Both the position numbers and the translations under genes were made by a program. Source: Halotia wernerae (GTDB lineage: Bacteria; Cyanobacteriota; Cyanobacteriia; Cyanobacteriales; Nostocaceae). From it: a stretch of 64,000 nt of DNA. Location of the stretch: assembly GCA_034931985.1 (NCBI GenBank), contig JAYGHB010000105.1, positions 10,696 through 74,695 on the forward strand, read 5' to 3'. Positions 42,368 through 51,170 of this stretch are shown here, piece by piece. Below the pieces are notes generated by a model, which saw nothing but the letters and a program-made list of their open reading frames with translations, had not been told where the DNA came from and searched no databases. The first letter of the stretch is position 1. Every line of letters begins with the position of its first letter.

Positions 42368-44488
42368 ATGTCTAAACGTTCATCTTTACACAAATCCGGT
42401 ACAAAAAATACCAAGCAGCGGGTAGAAAAGCAGCCACTACTCCAACCCATTTTTGAGAGAGCTTATGATGCGATCGCCGTTACGGATGATCGAGGTTTTC
42501 TTATAGAAGTAAATGCTGCCGCTTGTCAACTATTTGGTTTGTCTCATACAGCACTGATTGGGCAAATCTTAGCTGATTTTACAGATACTAAGTTCGACTT
42601 TGCACAAATCTGTTTTAGCATTCAAGCCGGGAGCCAACAGACTGGCAAATTTGATTTATTGCGCCCTGATGGCATTCGACGAGAGGTAGAGTACACCTTA
42701 ACTTTGAATGTGGTTCCCCAGCGTCATCTGATGATCTTACGCGATATCACTGACCGCAAGGAAGCCGCAGAAGACGAATTATGGTGTCAGCGACAATGGG
42801 TTGAGTTGTTTTCGGAAGTTACCCTGAAAATTCGCCAATCTTTGCAGTTGAAAGAAATTTTGCGGGCTACAGTTACAGAAGTCCAACGGATTCTGCAAGC
42901 AGATCGGGTACTAATTTATCAAGTTTTAGCGGATGGTACAGGTAAAGCTATTAGCGAAGCCGTTTTGCCAGATTATCCTGCCATTTTAGACTTAGAGTTT
43001 CCCGAAGAAGTGTTTCCTCAGGAGTATCAGCAACTATACGCCGAGGGACGCGTGCGGGCGATCGCTGATGTTCATAATCCCGATAATGGATTAGCACAAT
43101 GTTTGATTGAGTTTATCGATCAATTTGATATTAAATCCAAACTGATTGTACCGATTCTGCAAAACCTCAATTCTCATCAACAAAGCGAATCGAACTGCCA
43201 AAATCAACTTTGGGGATTATTAATTGCTCATCACTGCGATCGCTCCCGACAATGGGTAGATTTTGAGTTGGAATTGATGCAACAACTAGCAGATCAAATT
43301 AGTATCGCTTTAGCTCAGGCACAATTACTAGAAAATCTCGAAGAAATTGTCGAAGTTCGCACAGCCGAACTCCAAGATGTCAACCGCAATCTCCATCAAG
43401 AAATCAATGACCGAATGCAAGCAGAATCAGCCTTGCGGCGCAGCGAAGAACAATTGCGCTTAATTACTAATGCTTTGCCGGTATTCATTGCCTACGTCGA
43501 TGATCAACAACATTATCATTTTAATAATAAAGCTTATGAAGATTGGTTAGGAAAGTCCCCAGCCGATATTCACGGTTGCCATATTCAAAAAGTATGGGGA
43601 GAAGATTGCTACCAAAGAATGCAAACTCATGTAGAAGCAGCTTTATTAGGTCATGTAGTGACTTATGAAAATGAAATAGTTTTGTGTGATGGCAATTCTC
43701 GTTCGTTTAATATCACTTATATTCCCCATATCGATGAGCAACAAATTGTCAAAGGATTCTTTTCTCTCGCCAGTGATATCAGCGATCGCAAAGCTATTGA
43801 ACGCACCAAAGATGAGTTTATCTCTGTAGTCAGTCACGAACTGCGGACTCCTTTGACTTCATTACACAGTGCCTTAAAAATCCTGGTGACAGGGCGATTG
43901 GGAACCCTCTCAACCGATGGACAGCAAATGCTAGAAATTGCCGATGAAAACACCGAACGATTAGTCCGTTTGGTCAATAACGTTTTGGATTTGCAGCGGA
44001 TTGAGTTAGGCAAATTCACAATGGAAAAGCAAGCCTGCAACGCGGCAGATTTCATGATTCAGGCAACTGAAGCTATGCAACCGATGGCGCAGCAACATGG
44101 AGTGAAACTCGCAACCCAGCCTGTAGATATCCAGATTTGGGTAGATTCCGATTACATCGTGCAAGCACTCACTAACCTACTCAGTAATGCGATCAAATTT
44201 TCATCACCGGGTGGAACTGTTTGGTTAACGGCTGAATCCGAACAAGCATCTCAAGTTTTATTCTGCGTCCACGATCAAGGACAAGGGATTCCTCAGAGCA
44301 AACTCGAAAGCATTTTTGAACGATTCCAACAAGTTGATTCGTCAGATTCGCGCAAAAAAGGGGGTACAGGCTTAGGTTTGGCCATCTGCCGCAAAATTAT
44401 TGAACAACACGAAGGTAAAATTTGGGCAGAAAGTATACTGGGAGAAGGCAGTTCCTTTTGTTTCACATTGCCAACTTTGCCTGGGTAA
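42368..44488 (+). CDS. PAS-GAF-PAS sensor histidine kinase
   Basis: 706 residues. Order: PAS (about 28-125; IFERAYDAIAVTDDRG), phytochrome-type GAF (about 155-320; ending LWGLLIAHHCDRSRQW), a short coiled coil, PAS (about 365-475; LPVFIAYVDDQQHY), DHp with the phospho-accepting histidine in VSHELRTPLTSLHSAL (about H490), and HATPase (N box NLLSNAIKFSS, G boxes DQGQGIP and GGTGLGLAIC). In the GAF domain a cysteine (about C245, GLAQCLIEF) sits where bilin-binding GAFs have the chromophore Cys, but the following His is Leu. Two regulators follow downstream. No membrane segment, so cytoplasmic. Confidence 0.9.
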   Translation: MSKRSSLHKSGTKNTKQRVEKQPLLQPIFERAYDAIAVTDDRGFLIEVNAAACQLFGLSHTALIGQILADFTDTKFDFAQICFSIQAGSQQTGKFDLLRPDGIRREVEYTLTLNVVPQRHLMILRDITDRKEAAEDELWCQRQWVELFSEVTLKIRQSLQLKEILRATVTEVQRILQADRVLIYQVLADGTGKAISEAVLPDYPAILDLEFPEEVFPQEYQQLYAEGRVRAIADVHNPDNGLAQCLIEFIDQFDIKSKLIVPILQNLNSHQQSESNCQNQLWGLLIAHHCDRSRQWVDFELELMQQLADQISIALAQAQLLENLEEIVEVRTAELQDVNRNLHQEINDRMQAESALRRSEEQLRLITNALPVFIAYVDDQQHYHFNNKAYEDWLGKSPADIHGCHIQKVWGEDCYQRMQTHVEAALLGHVVTYENEIVLCDGNSRSFNITYIPHIDEQQIVKGFFSLASDISDRKAIERTKDEFISVVSHELRTPLTSLHSALKILVTGRLGTLSTDGQQMLEIADENTERLVRLVNNVLDLQRIELGKFTMEKQACNAADFMIQATEAMQPMAQQHGVKLATQPVDIQIWVDSDYIVQALTNLLSNAIKFSSPGGTVWLTAESEQASQVLFCVHDQGQGIPQSKLESIFERFQQVDSSDSRKKGGTGLGLAICRKIIEQHEGKIWAESILGEGSSFCFTLPTLPG

Positions 44489-45005
44489 GAGACGGGTTTC
44501 TGTGACGCTCTCCCGCTAACCGCAAGCGGTGTAACGGGAGCATCTAACTTCGCAGTCAGAGTTTCCTGATTCACAAGACTGGTATTCCAGTATCCTCCAC
44601 AGGCAGCAACGATCCGTCCAGACCGCCGTTTTGAACAAGTAAAACTAAATGTTCAATCCTTTATCCGTAAAGTGTTTTACCCAGAAAACGGGGATAACAA
44701 GTATCTCTCCTTTCTGGAACTCCCTACACTCTGTTTTCTTCGCGTTAGCGTCTCCCCTTGGGAGAAGGTTCAGGTGTTCGGCAGTGCGAATTACCGCCAC
44801 TCTGCCTATATTAATTTTACCTCAAATGCAGACAGGGGCTATACTTGCGCTCATAAAGTTGTTGCAAAGATTTAGCGATTTGTCGCTCACCCTCTTTGTC
44901 GTCAAGCGATACTTAACATCTGTCGGGGTGAAGCTCCGCATCGCCGCTCCTATCCCCCTTCACCGCCAAGTCTGCGACTGTGGCGGGAGTATCCCGGAGG
45001 TTTAG
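44489..45005. other. Intergenic region with palindromic repeat units
   Basis: 517 bases between the kinase gene and the response regulator. It contains CGCGTTAGCGTCTCCCCTTGG (units also at 9160-9190) and CTCCCGCTAACCGCAAGCGG-type palindromes near 44505-44525. Open frames across it show no family features and use repeat DNA, so no gene is called. CGGAGG at 44995-45000 is the ribosome site of the next gene. Confidence 0.6.
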
Positions 45006-45392
45006 ATGGCTACCAAACGGGTTTTAATCATTGATGATGAAGAAACTATTCAAACAGTGGTGCAGTTTGGCATCCGCATGACGGCGGGTTGGGATGTATT
45101 CACCGCTAGTTCAGCACCCAAAGGTATCCAAACTGCCCAAATTGAACAACCTGATGTCATTTTGTTAGATGTGATGATGCCCGATATGGATGGTATTGCT
45201 ACTTTTAAAGCACTCCAGTCCCATTCTGAGACTAAACATATCCCAGTGATTTTTTTAACTGCCAAAGCACAGACTTCAGAAAAACGGCAGTTTAACGATT
45301 TGGGTGTGAGTGGTGTGATTACCAAACCTTTTAACTCGCTGGATTTACCTGATCAAATTGCTAGGATTCTTCATTGGCAACTCCAATTATAA
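45006..45392 (+). CDS. Single-domain response regulator
   Basis: 128 residues, one receiver domain (CheY/Spo0F type). Acidic pocket in VLIIDDEETI, phospho-acceptor Asp in VILLDVMMPDMDGIATF (about D55), switch Thr in IFLTAK and Lys in VITKPFNSLDLP (about 105). No output domain. Ribosome site CGGAGG precedes the ATG. The stop codon lies inside the terminator hairpin. A plausible phospho-carrier between the upstream kinase and the downstream Hpt-containing regulator. Confidence 0.9.
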   Translation: MATKRVLIIDDEETIQTVVQFGIRMTAGWDVFTASSAPKGIQTAQIEQPDVILLDVMMPDMDGIATFKALQSHSETKHIPVIFLTAKAQTSEKRQFNDLGVSGVITKPFNSLDLPDQIARILHWQLQL

Positions 45393-45421
45393 AAACTCCA
45401 TCCCCTGGCGGTGGAGTTTTT
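45391..45421 (+). terminator. Rho-independent terminator
   Basis: AAAAACTCCA (45391-45400) pairs with TGGAGTTTTT (45412-45421), a perfect 10-bp stem with an 11-base loop and a terminal T run. It overlaps the stop of the response regulator and ends that transcript. Confidence 0.85.
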
Positions 45422-45603
45422 GAGCATGGGGAAGATATGCCCAATGACCCAAGCGGCGGGGGGTATCCCTATCCATCCACGAGGGGATAAAATTTCCTGC
45501 CGACTTCTGATAAACTTCTATGCCTACAAGAAGATAGGACTTTGAGAAGGTTTTGACTATACTGCGAAAACCTGACTAAACTTGTGCATACAAGCAGGTA
45601 TTT

Positions 45604-47499
45604 ATGAAAATATTGGTTGTAGAAGATGATGAGTTACTAATTGCGGTTTTGACAAAGAGCCTAGTGGCACATCACTACGTTGTAGATACAGTCAAAGATG
45701 GTGAAATGGGTTGGACATACGGTTCAACTTTTGAATATGACCTCATGGTGTTGGATATTATGTTACCCAAGTTGGATGGTATTAGTTTATGCCAACGCTT
45801 TCGGGCGGAAGGATACACTACGCCAATTCTTTTACTCACAGCTCAAGATACCAGCACCACTAAAGTTAAGGGATTGGATGCAGGTGCAGATGATTATGTA
45901 GTCAAGCCGTTTGATGGATTGGAACTGATCGCCCGGATTCGAGCCTTGTTGCGCCGTAGCAGCGTTAGCCCTTTCCCGATCTTGACTTGGGGGGATTTAC
46001 TTCTGAACCCTAGCACTTGTGAAGTAACCTATAACGATCAACCCCTAATTCTCACCACCAAAGAATATCGGTTACTAGAACTTTTGCTTTGGGATAGTCA
46101 GCACGTATTTAGTACCAATGAAATTTTAGATCGCTTATGGTCTTCAGAAGAATTTCCGGCGGAGGCGACGGTACGCTCTCATATCCGGCGATTGCGTCAT
46201 AAACTAGTAGCAGCAGGCGCTCCCTCCGATTTTATTGCTACAGTCAATGGCCGAGGATATTACCTAAAAGCACCTGGGCAAGAAACGCTACTCCGAGGTA
46301 ATTCTACGACTGTGGAGATTTTAAAAGCAACGCATTCAGCCACACCAGAAGTTGTAGGCGATCGCTACCCTGAACAACAAGCACAATACCTCGCATTCCT
46401 CAATGAAACCTGGGCAGCCCACAGACCAAAAATTCTTGAACAATTGACGGTAGTATCTCAGACTGTGAAAGACTTGCAAGTTAATTCACTTCACCATCAA
46501 CTTCAAGAACAAACGCAACAGATTACTCACAAACTCGTGGGAACTTTAGGAACTCTTGGACTAACAATGGCAATGCAAATAGCACGCAAACTGGAGCATT
46601 TGCTAAATAGTCACAAACCGCTGCGATCGCAACATGCACCTTTAATGGAGACCTTAGTAAGTATCCTACAACAGGAAATTCAAAACACCACTTCAATCCA
46701 GAAGTTACAGTTACCTGCTGAGCAATCACCGCTGTTGTTGATTGTAGATCAAGAGCCTAACTTTACTGAGTCCTTAGTTAAAGTAGCAACCAGTTATGGC
46801 ATTCGTACAGCGATCGCACCCACAATAAAAGTAGCTAAGGCCTGGTTCGCCTCTGAGTTGATCGCTGAATTTCCCCAGGCGATTTTGCTGTCGATTCCCT
46901 CAGCTTCATCTCAATCCCAGACAGAAATTACAGATTTTTGGGAGTGGTTGCCAATTTTGACACAGCATCACCCCAAACTGCCGATTTTGGTGATGGGCGA
47001 TCGCGGTGAGTTGACAGACCGTCTAGAAGTGGTGCGGCGGGGTGGTAAGCTGTTTTTAGAACGATCCATTGCTCCAGAACAGGCGATCGCTGCTATCATG
47101 CAACTGCTGAGTGGTGCAGATATAGCAGCAAAAGTGATGATTGTCGATCACGATCAAGATTGGTTACGTACCCTACCGACACTGCTCAATCCTTGGGGAT
47201 TTAAAGTCACCACCTTGGCAGATCCTCAGCAATTCTGGACAGTGCTGCAAGCTGTAATACCCGATATATTAGTGTTAGATGTAAATATGCCCCAAATCAA
47301 TGGATTTGAACTGTGCCAAATCGTGCGGAATGACCCACGTTGGCGGCGTTTACCCATTTTATTTTTGAGTGTGCTAGCAGATGCGAAAACCCAGAATCAA
47401 GCTTTTAACGTCGGTGCCGATGACTACCTGTGCAAGCCAGTGACAGATGTAGACCTTGCCAACCGCATCCTCAATCGCCTCCAGCGAGCGCAAAGTTAA
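45604..47499 (+). CDS. Hybrid response regulator: REC - OmpR-type DNA-binding - Hpt - degenerate REC - REC
   Basis: 631 residues. First receiver (about 1-118; Asp in VLDIMLPKLDG, Lys in VVKPFDG) and an OmpR/PhoB winged helix (about 127-222; TTKEYRLLELLL, AEATVRSHIRRLRHKL). Next is an Hpt domain (about 255-365) with the phospho-His in ITHKLVGTLGTLGL. A second receiver (about 375-495) has LLLIVDQEPNFTE but lacks the phospho-Asp (AILLSIPS), so it is probably structural. A third receiver (about 505-628; LVLDVNMPQINGFEL, LCKPVTD) looks intact. Kinase, carrier and DNA-binding output can thus all be present in this locus. The separate terminator upstream means it has its own promoter. Confidence 0.9.
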   Translation: MKILVVEDDELLIAVLTKSLVAHHYVVDTVKDGEMGWTYGSTFEYDLMVLDIMLPKLDGISLCQRFRAEGYTTPILLLTAQDTSTTKVKGLDAGADDYVVKPFDGLELIARIRALLRRSSVSPFPILTWGDLLLNPSTCEVTYNDQPLILTTKEYRLLELLLWDSQHVFSTNEILDRLWSSEEFPAEATVRSHIRRLRHKLVAAGAPSDFIATVNGRGYYLKAPGQETLLRGNSTTVEILKATHSATPEVVGDRYPEQQAQYLAFLNETWAAHRPKILEQLTVVSQTVKDLQVNSLHHQLQEQTQQITHKLVGTLGTLGLTMAMQIARKLEHLLNSHKPLRSQHAPLMETLVSILQQEIQNTTSIQKLQLPAEQSPLLLIVDQEPNFTESLVKVATSYGIRTAIAPTIKVAKAWFASELIAEFPQAILLSIPSASSQSQTEITDFWEWLPILTQHHPKLPILVMGDRGELTDRLEVVRRGGKLFLERSIAPEQAIAAIMQLLSGADIAAKVMIVDHDQDWLRTLPTLLNPWGFKVTTLADPQQFWTVLQAVIPDILVLDVNMPQINGFELCQIVRNDPRWRRLPILFLSVLADAKTQNQAFNVGADDYLCKPVTDVDLANRILNRLQRAQS

Positions 47500-48193
47500 G
47501 CAAGCTTGGGTGTCGAAATTAAATTCGACAGCGAAACAGGCAATGGCAGAAAGAACTTGGTCAGCAATTACCAGAATCTTTGATAATTGCAAAAAAAAGA
47601 TGCCTGGTAAAAAAGGCGTTGCTGAATCAGAATATGAAATGCCAAAATTACCTTTGTTGTTCTTTGTACCTTTGCGCCTCTGCACCTACTCTTCTCCTGA
47701 CAAAGACGCTACGCGTATTTCGCAGACTCTAAACCAGGGCATCCTTAGAGTATAAACAGAGTGGTTGGAAACTATCTCCATGCCCTTAACGGGTGACAAC
47801 CTAACTACAAAGCTTATTGTATAAGGGAGAGAGCATAAAAGCCCCGATGAAAATAGAGGCGTTTATGAGGTTTGAGGGCAATCAATTTTAGTACCCAATC
47901 AGTCCATAATTCCATACCATATTTCCATCGTTGCCCATATAGTCCAAGGCTAAACTCACTCTGTAGCTCTCTGGTTAGATACTGGCTTTCATTCAGATGG
48001 GCATCGTAGAGAAGCGAAGTAATCGCAAAAGCTTAGTTTTGCGTCACGAGTGCGTAAGTTCTAATAAAGTAATAATGCTGTAATCTATTGAAAAAATAAC
48101 GGACAAAAATACGACACAATGTCATTTACTTTCTTTTCTCAATAAGACACTCTATCTGTAACGTAAATTTTACCTGTGCAGATAAGTAGTAGT
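47500..48193. other. Intergenic region, no gene called
   Basis: About 690 bases. It contains the sequence GGCGTTGCTGAATCAGAATA (47617-47636), reminiscent of insertion-sequence ends in cyanobacteria, the 44-bp repeat at 48007-48050, and the hicA promoter. A frame at 47456-47755 shows no family resemblance. Confidence 0.4.
48007..48050. repeat. Dispersed 44-bp repeat, copy 2 (copy 1 at 397-440)
   Basis: GAAGCGAAGTAATCGCAAAA followed by GCTTAGTTTTGCGTCACGAG, near-identical to the copy at 397-440. Confidence 0.6.
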
Positions 48194-48376
48194 ATGAAAG
48201 TATGCGATGTAATCAAACAACTAGAAGCTGATGGCTGGTATCTTGATAGAACTAAAGGTAGTCATCGACAGTTTAAGCATTCTGAAAAATCCGGTGTAGT
48301 TACAGTTCCAGCTAAATTGTCTGACGACTTAGCAGCTGGTACTCTAAGTAGTATTTGGCGACAAGCACAGTTATAA
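48194..48376 (+). CDS. hicA: HicA family mRNA-interferase toxin
   Basis: 60 residues from the ATG at 48194 (MKVCDVIKQLEADGW); a GTG or ATG further upstream would add a non-conserved leader. The dsRNA-binding-like fold signature GSHRQFKHSEKSG contains the catalytic histidine (in GSH), and VTVPAK follows. HicA cleaves mRNA and is held in check by HicB. The antitoxin gene starts 11 bases downstream with a good ribosome site. Confidence 0.92.
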   Translation: MKVCDVIKQLEADGWYLDRTKGSHRQFKHSEKSGVVTVPAKLSDDLAAGTLSSIWRQAQL

Positions 48377-48387
48377 GGAGAACAGTG

Positions 48388-48600
48388 ATGCAGTATGCAG
48401 TGGTGATTGAAAAGGCAGATGGCAATTACTCTGCTTATGTTCCTGACTTACCAGGTTGCGTAGCTACAGGTGAAACCATAGAAGAGGTAAAACAGATGAT
48501 TGCAGAAGCTATTGAATTTCATATAGAAGGGATGCTGGAAGATGGTTTACCGATTCCTAAACCAACAAGTATTGCTCATGAGGTCGAAGTTTTAAAGTAA
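48388..48600 (+). CDS. hicB: HicB family antitoxin
   Basis: 70 residues from the ATG at 48388, preceded by AAGGAG. The partial RNase H-like fold has YSAYVPDLPGCVATGET (about 12-28) and EEVKQMIAEAIEFHIEGM (about 31-48), typical of HicB. It is short and lacks a clear C-terminal DNA-binding domain (ending AHEVEVLK), so autoregulation may be weak or depend on another factor. Together with hicA it forms a complete type II toxin-antitoxin pair. Confidence 0.92.
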   Translation: MQYAVVIEKADGNYSAYVPDLPGCVATGETIEEVKQMIAEAIEFHIEGMLEDGLPIPKPTSIAHEVEVLK

Positions 48601-48655
48601 GGTGGGCAATGCCACCCTACAAACAAAATTTCAAAAAAATCAACGCATACTACTG

Positions 48656-49690
48656 TTAAATTGCTTGCAGTTGACAAAGCAACAAACCAAACCATTGATT
48701 AGGATCAGTCCAGACATGGCGCGGTACTAAACCCCATGCTGTGAGTTGCTGCTGTATGGTATTGAGGTCAAATTTGCGGGAAACTTCAGTGAGGATAGTT
48801 TCACCTGCGGCAAAATTAATGGTGAGGTTGAGAGATTTTAATTGGACAGTTTGCGATCGCAAGCTTCGTAAATGCATCTCTATTTGATTCTCAGTTTCAT
48901 GATAGAATGCCCAGTGTTCAAACTGCGTTGTGTCAAAATTCCCTTCAAACCGTCGATTTAAATGATCTAACATATTGAGGTTAAAGGCTGCTGTCACGTC
49001 TTGGCGATCGTTATAAGCTGGTTCCAAAATATGTTTTGGTTTTTGCAAGTCTATCCCCAATAAAAAATACTCTCCCACTTGCAGAGCATTTGTAATTTGG
49101 GAAAAGAAAACATCACATTGTTGAGGCTGGAGATTACCTAAAGTGCTACCGATAAAACAAATCATCCTACTAGATAACTGCGTTGGTAAAAGTTGTGCTA
49201 AAGCTAGTTCGTAGGTTCCAGCTAGTGCATGAACTTGGAGTGAAGGATAATCTGCTAGTAGTTGCCTAGCGCTAGTTTCTAATATCCCTGCACTGACATC
49301 AATCGGCAGATAGTGCAGGGGGTAGCCTAGTTGTTGATAAGCATCTAGGAGGATACGGGTTTTGGTAGAACTACCACTACCAAGTTCTACCAATTCACAA
49401 GCCCCAGTTATTTTGGCAATTTCACCAGCACACTGCTGTAATATCGATGTTTCTGTGCGCGTCAGATAATATTCTGGTAACTCGCAAATTTGCTCAAATA
49501 GTTCAGAACCACGGTCATCATAGAAGTACCAGGGTGGTAGGGATTTGGGTGTTTGAGTTAACCCTTTGACGACATCACTTCCAGCACTAGACGCAACTAT
49601 TCGAGTTGCTTCTATCAAACGCTCTATCTGCAAGCGTTTTTCGATATTGTCTTGGGAAGTCTTGCTGATAGCAGCTTTAGATATTGACAT
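48656..49690 (-). CDS. egtD: L-histidine N-alpha-methyltransferase (ergothioneine synthesis)
   Basis: 344 residues. Family features: PPWYFYDDRGSELFEQICEL (about 52-71), YLTRTETSIL, SAM motif VELGSGSSTKTRILLDA (about 101-117) and IGSTLGNLQPQQ (about 180-191). EgtD trimethylates histidine to hercynine with three SAM. It lies downstream of egtB on the same strand, with about 160 bases between. The YFYDDRGS motif separates it from general methyltransferases. Confidence 0.93.
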   Translation of the reverse strand: MSISKAAISKTSQDNIEKRLQIERLIEATRIVASSAGSDVVKGLTQTPKSLPPWYFYDDRGSELFEQICELPEYYLTRTETSILQQCAGEIAKITGACELVELGSGSSTKTRILLDAYQQLGYPLHYLPIDVSAGILETSARQLLADYPSLQVHALAGTYELALAQLLPTQLSSRMICFIGSTLGNLQPQQCDVFFSQITNALQVGEYFLLGIDLQKPKHILEPAYNDRQDVTAAFNLNMLDHLNRRFEGNFDTTQFEHWAFYHETENQIEMHLRSLRSQTVQLKSLNLTINFAAGETILTEVSRKFDLNTIQQQLTAWGLVPRHVWTDPNQWFGLLLCQLQAI

Positions 49691-49853
49691 TCAACCTCCA
49701 GATGTTCGGTGTAATAGGTTCCTTTTGAGGACTAACCTTTACTCCAGTCAGTGAAACACATCGCCATAGCCAATAAAATCAAGCCTGAGCTAGATTACTA
49801 TAGATTGATAGCTATATTTACGGGTTTACCCATTAAAATAGTGCCGATTGTTT

Positions 49854-51170
49854 TTAATCAGCACTCACGATTGTGCTACTAGCACAACGAAACCCGGCGA
49901 AAATTTGGCGCACATTGGGATGATACCAGTTGCGAAAACTCGAACGCAGCGCCCAAGGGCGAGTTGCCCAACTACCACCTTTTAAAACACGGTGCTTTTT
50001 GTCAAAATAAACTTGTGAGTAACCGATGTAAGGGTAACTTTGAAAACCTTTGTAACCATCGAACCAGGAAGCTGTCCATTCCCAGACATTGCCTAGGGTA
50101 TCGTACAAGCCATAGGCACTTTGCCCAGCAGGGTAGGCATCTACTGCTGTGGTTTTGCCAATTAGGCGATCGCAATTACAATTTTGCGATTGGGCTGTTG
50201 GTGCTTCATCTCCCCACGGATAGGTGCGGCGACGATTAGCTTTAACATCCCAACTGGCTGCTTTTTCCCACTCAGCTTCTGTGGGTAATCGCTTCCCTAC
50301 AAACCGCGAATATGCCTCGGCTTCGTACCAACTAACACCATAAACAGGATGATCATCCCAAATGCGATTGCTACACCAATAAAGCGGTTGTTTTACTTGC
50401 TCTGTTTGTAGCCATTGCCACCCCAATTTTGACCACCACCGGGGATTTTGGTAGCCTCCCGCCTCTATAAATGACCGATACTGCCCACAAGTCACAGGAT
50501 AGCGGTCAAGACAATAAGTGTCTAAATATACTTTAAATGCGAAGCGCTCGTTATCTAAAGCATCAATTGAGTTGTTCCCTTGCTCAAATTCACCCGCTGG
50601 GATTTGAATCATCTCTTCGAGATTATGAGTTGTTTTTTGGGGAGCGATCGCCAAAGGTAGATTTGGAGTAACAAAGTAATCAAGAAATTCCCATTCTTGA
50701 CTATTTACTATTGACTTTTGAGCATTGATTAATTCCAATACAAAACTGATAATCTCGGAGTGTTGGCTTTCGTGCTGGATTAAAAATTGCCAAAGACGCT
50801 CTTGTTGCTCAATATCAGCAATTTCTAAACATTCTAGGACTTTTTCTCGAACTGTGTTGAGGTAATAACAAGTTTCTTCTAGGTTTGGTAATTGAACACG
50901 TTCTGATTTGGGTAAACCATCAGCCGCAAAAAGCTTACGGTATTGGGGAAACAAACAAGGTAAACCTGCACTATGTTCTAGCAACCATAAAGACTCAGTA
51001 TAGGCAATATGCCCTAAATGCCAACCAACGGGGCTAAAGTCAGGATGAGGCTGACTACGAAATGTAACTTCGTCCATATCTTCAAATATCGCCATAGTTT
51101 TAGGACGACATTCTTGTAAGGCTTGAAAAATAGCCTCTTTAATACTAGATTTGCTCAACTTGGATCTCAC
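49854..51170 (-). CDS. egtB: Ergothioneine biosynthesis protein EgtB (non-heme iron sulfoxide synthase)
   Basis: 438 residues from a GTG at 51170, which has the ribosome site GGGAGAAG immediately before it. An ATG at 51245 lies deep inside egtC and gives a non-family leader. N-terminal DinB-like domain with iron ligands in GWHLGHIAYTE (about 55-65) and QHESQHSEI (about 138-146). C-terminal FGE-sulfatase/SUMF1 domain (about 210-435; IPAGEFEQGN, RLPTEAEWEKAASW, GNVWEWTASWF, VLKGGSWA). EgtB joins hercynine to a thiol donor (gamma-Glu-Cys or Cys) with O2. It overlaps egtC by 26 bases. Confidence 0.92.
   Translation of the reverse strand: MRSKLSKSSIKEAIFQALQECRPKTMAIFEDMDEVTFRSQPHPDFSPVGWHLGHIAYTESLWLLEHSAGLPCLFPQYRKLFAADGLPKSERVQLPNLEETCYYLNTVREKVLECLEIADIEQQERLWQFLIQHESQHSEIISFVLELINAQKSIVNSQEWEFLDYFVTPNLPLAIAPQKTTHNLEEMIQIPAGEFEQGNNSIDALDNERFAFKVYLDTYCLDRYPVTCGQYRSFIEAGGYQNPRWWSKLGWQWLQTEQVKQPLYWCSNRIWDDHPVYGVSWYEAEAYSRFVGKRLPTEAEWEKAASWDVKANRRRTYPWGDEAPTAQSQNCNCDRLIGKTTAVDAYPAGQSAYGLYDTLGNVWEWTASWFDGYKGFQSYPYIGYSQVYFDKKHRVLKGGSWATRPWALRSSFRNWYHPNVRQIFAGFRCASSTIVSAD

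Noticed and set aside
44649..45005. 118-codon frame upstream of the response regulator
   Set aside because: Low-complexity, no family resemblance, overlaps repeat units, and no ribosome site.
47456..47755. Possible transposase fragment with a GGCGTTGCTGAATCAG end
   Set aside because: The end-like sequence is suggestive, but no transposase motif is readable in any frame.
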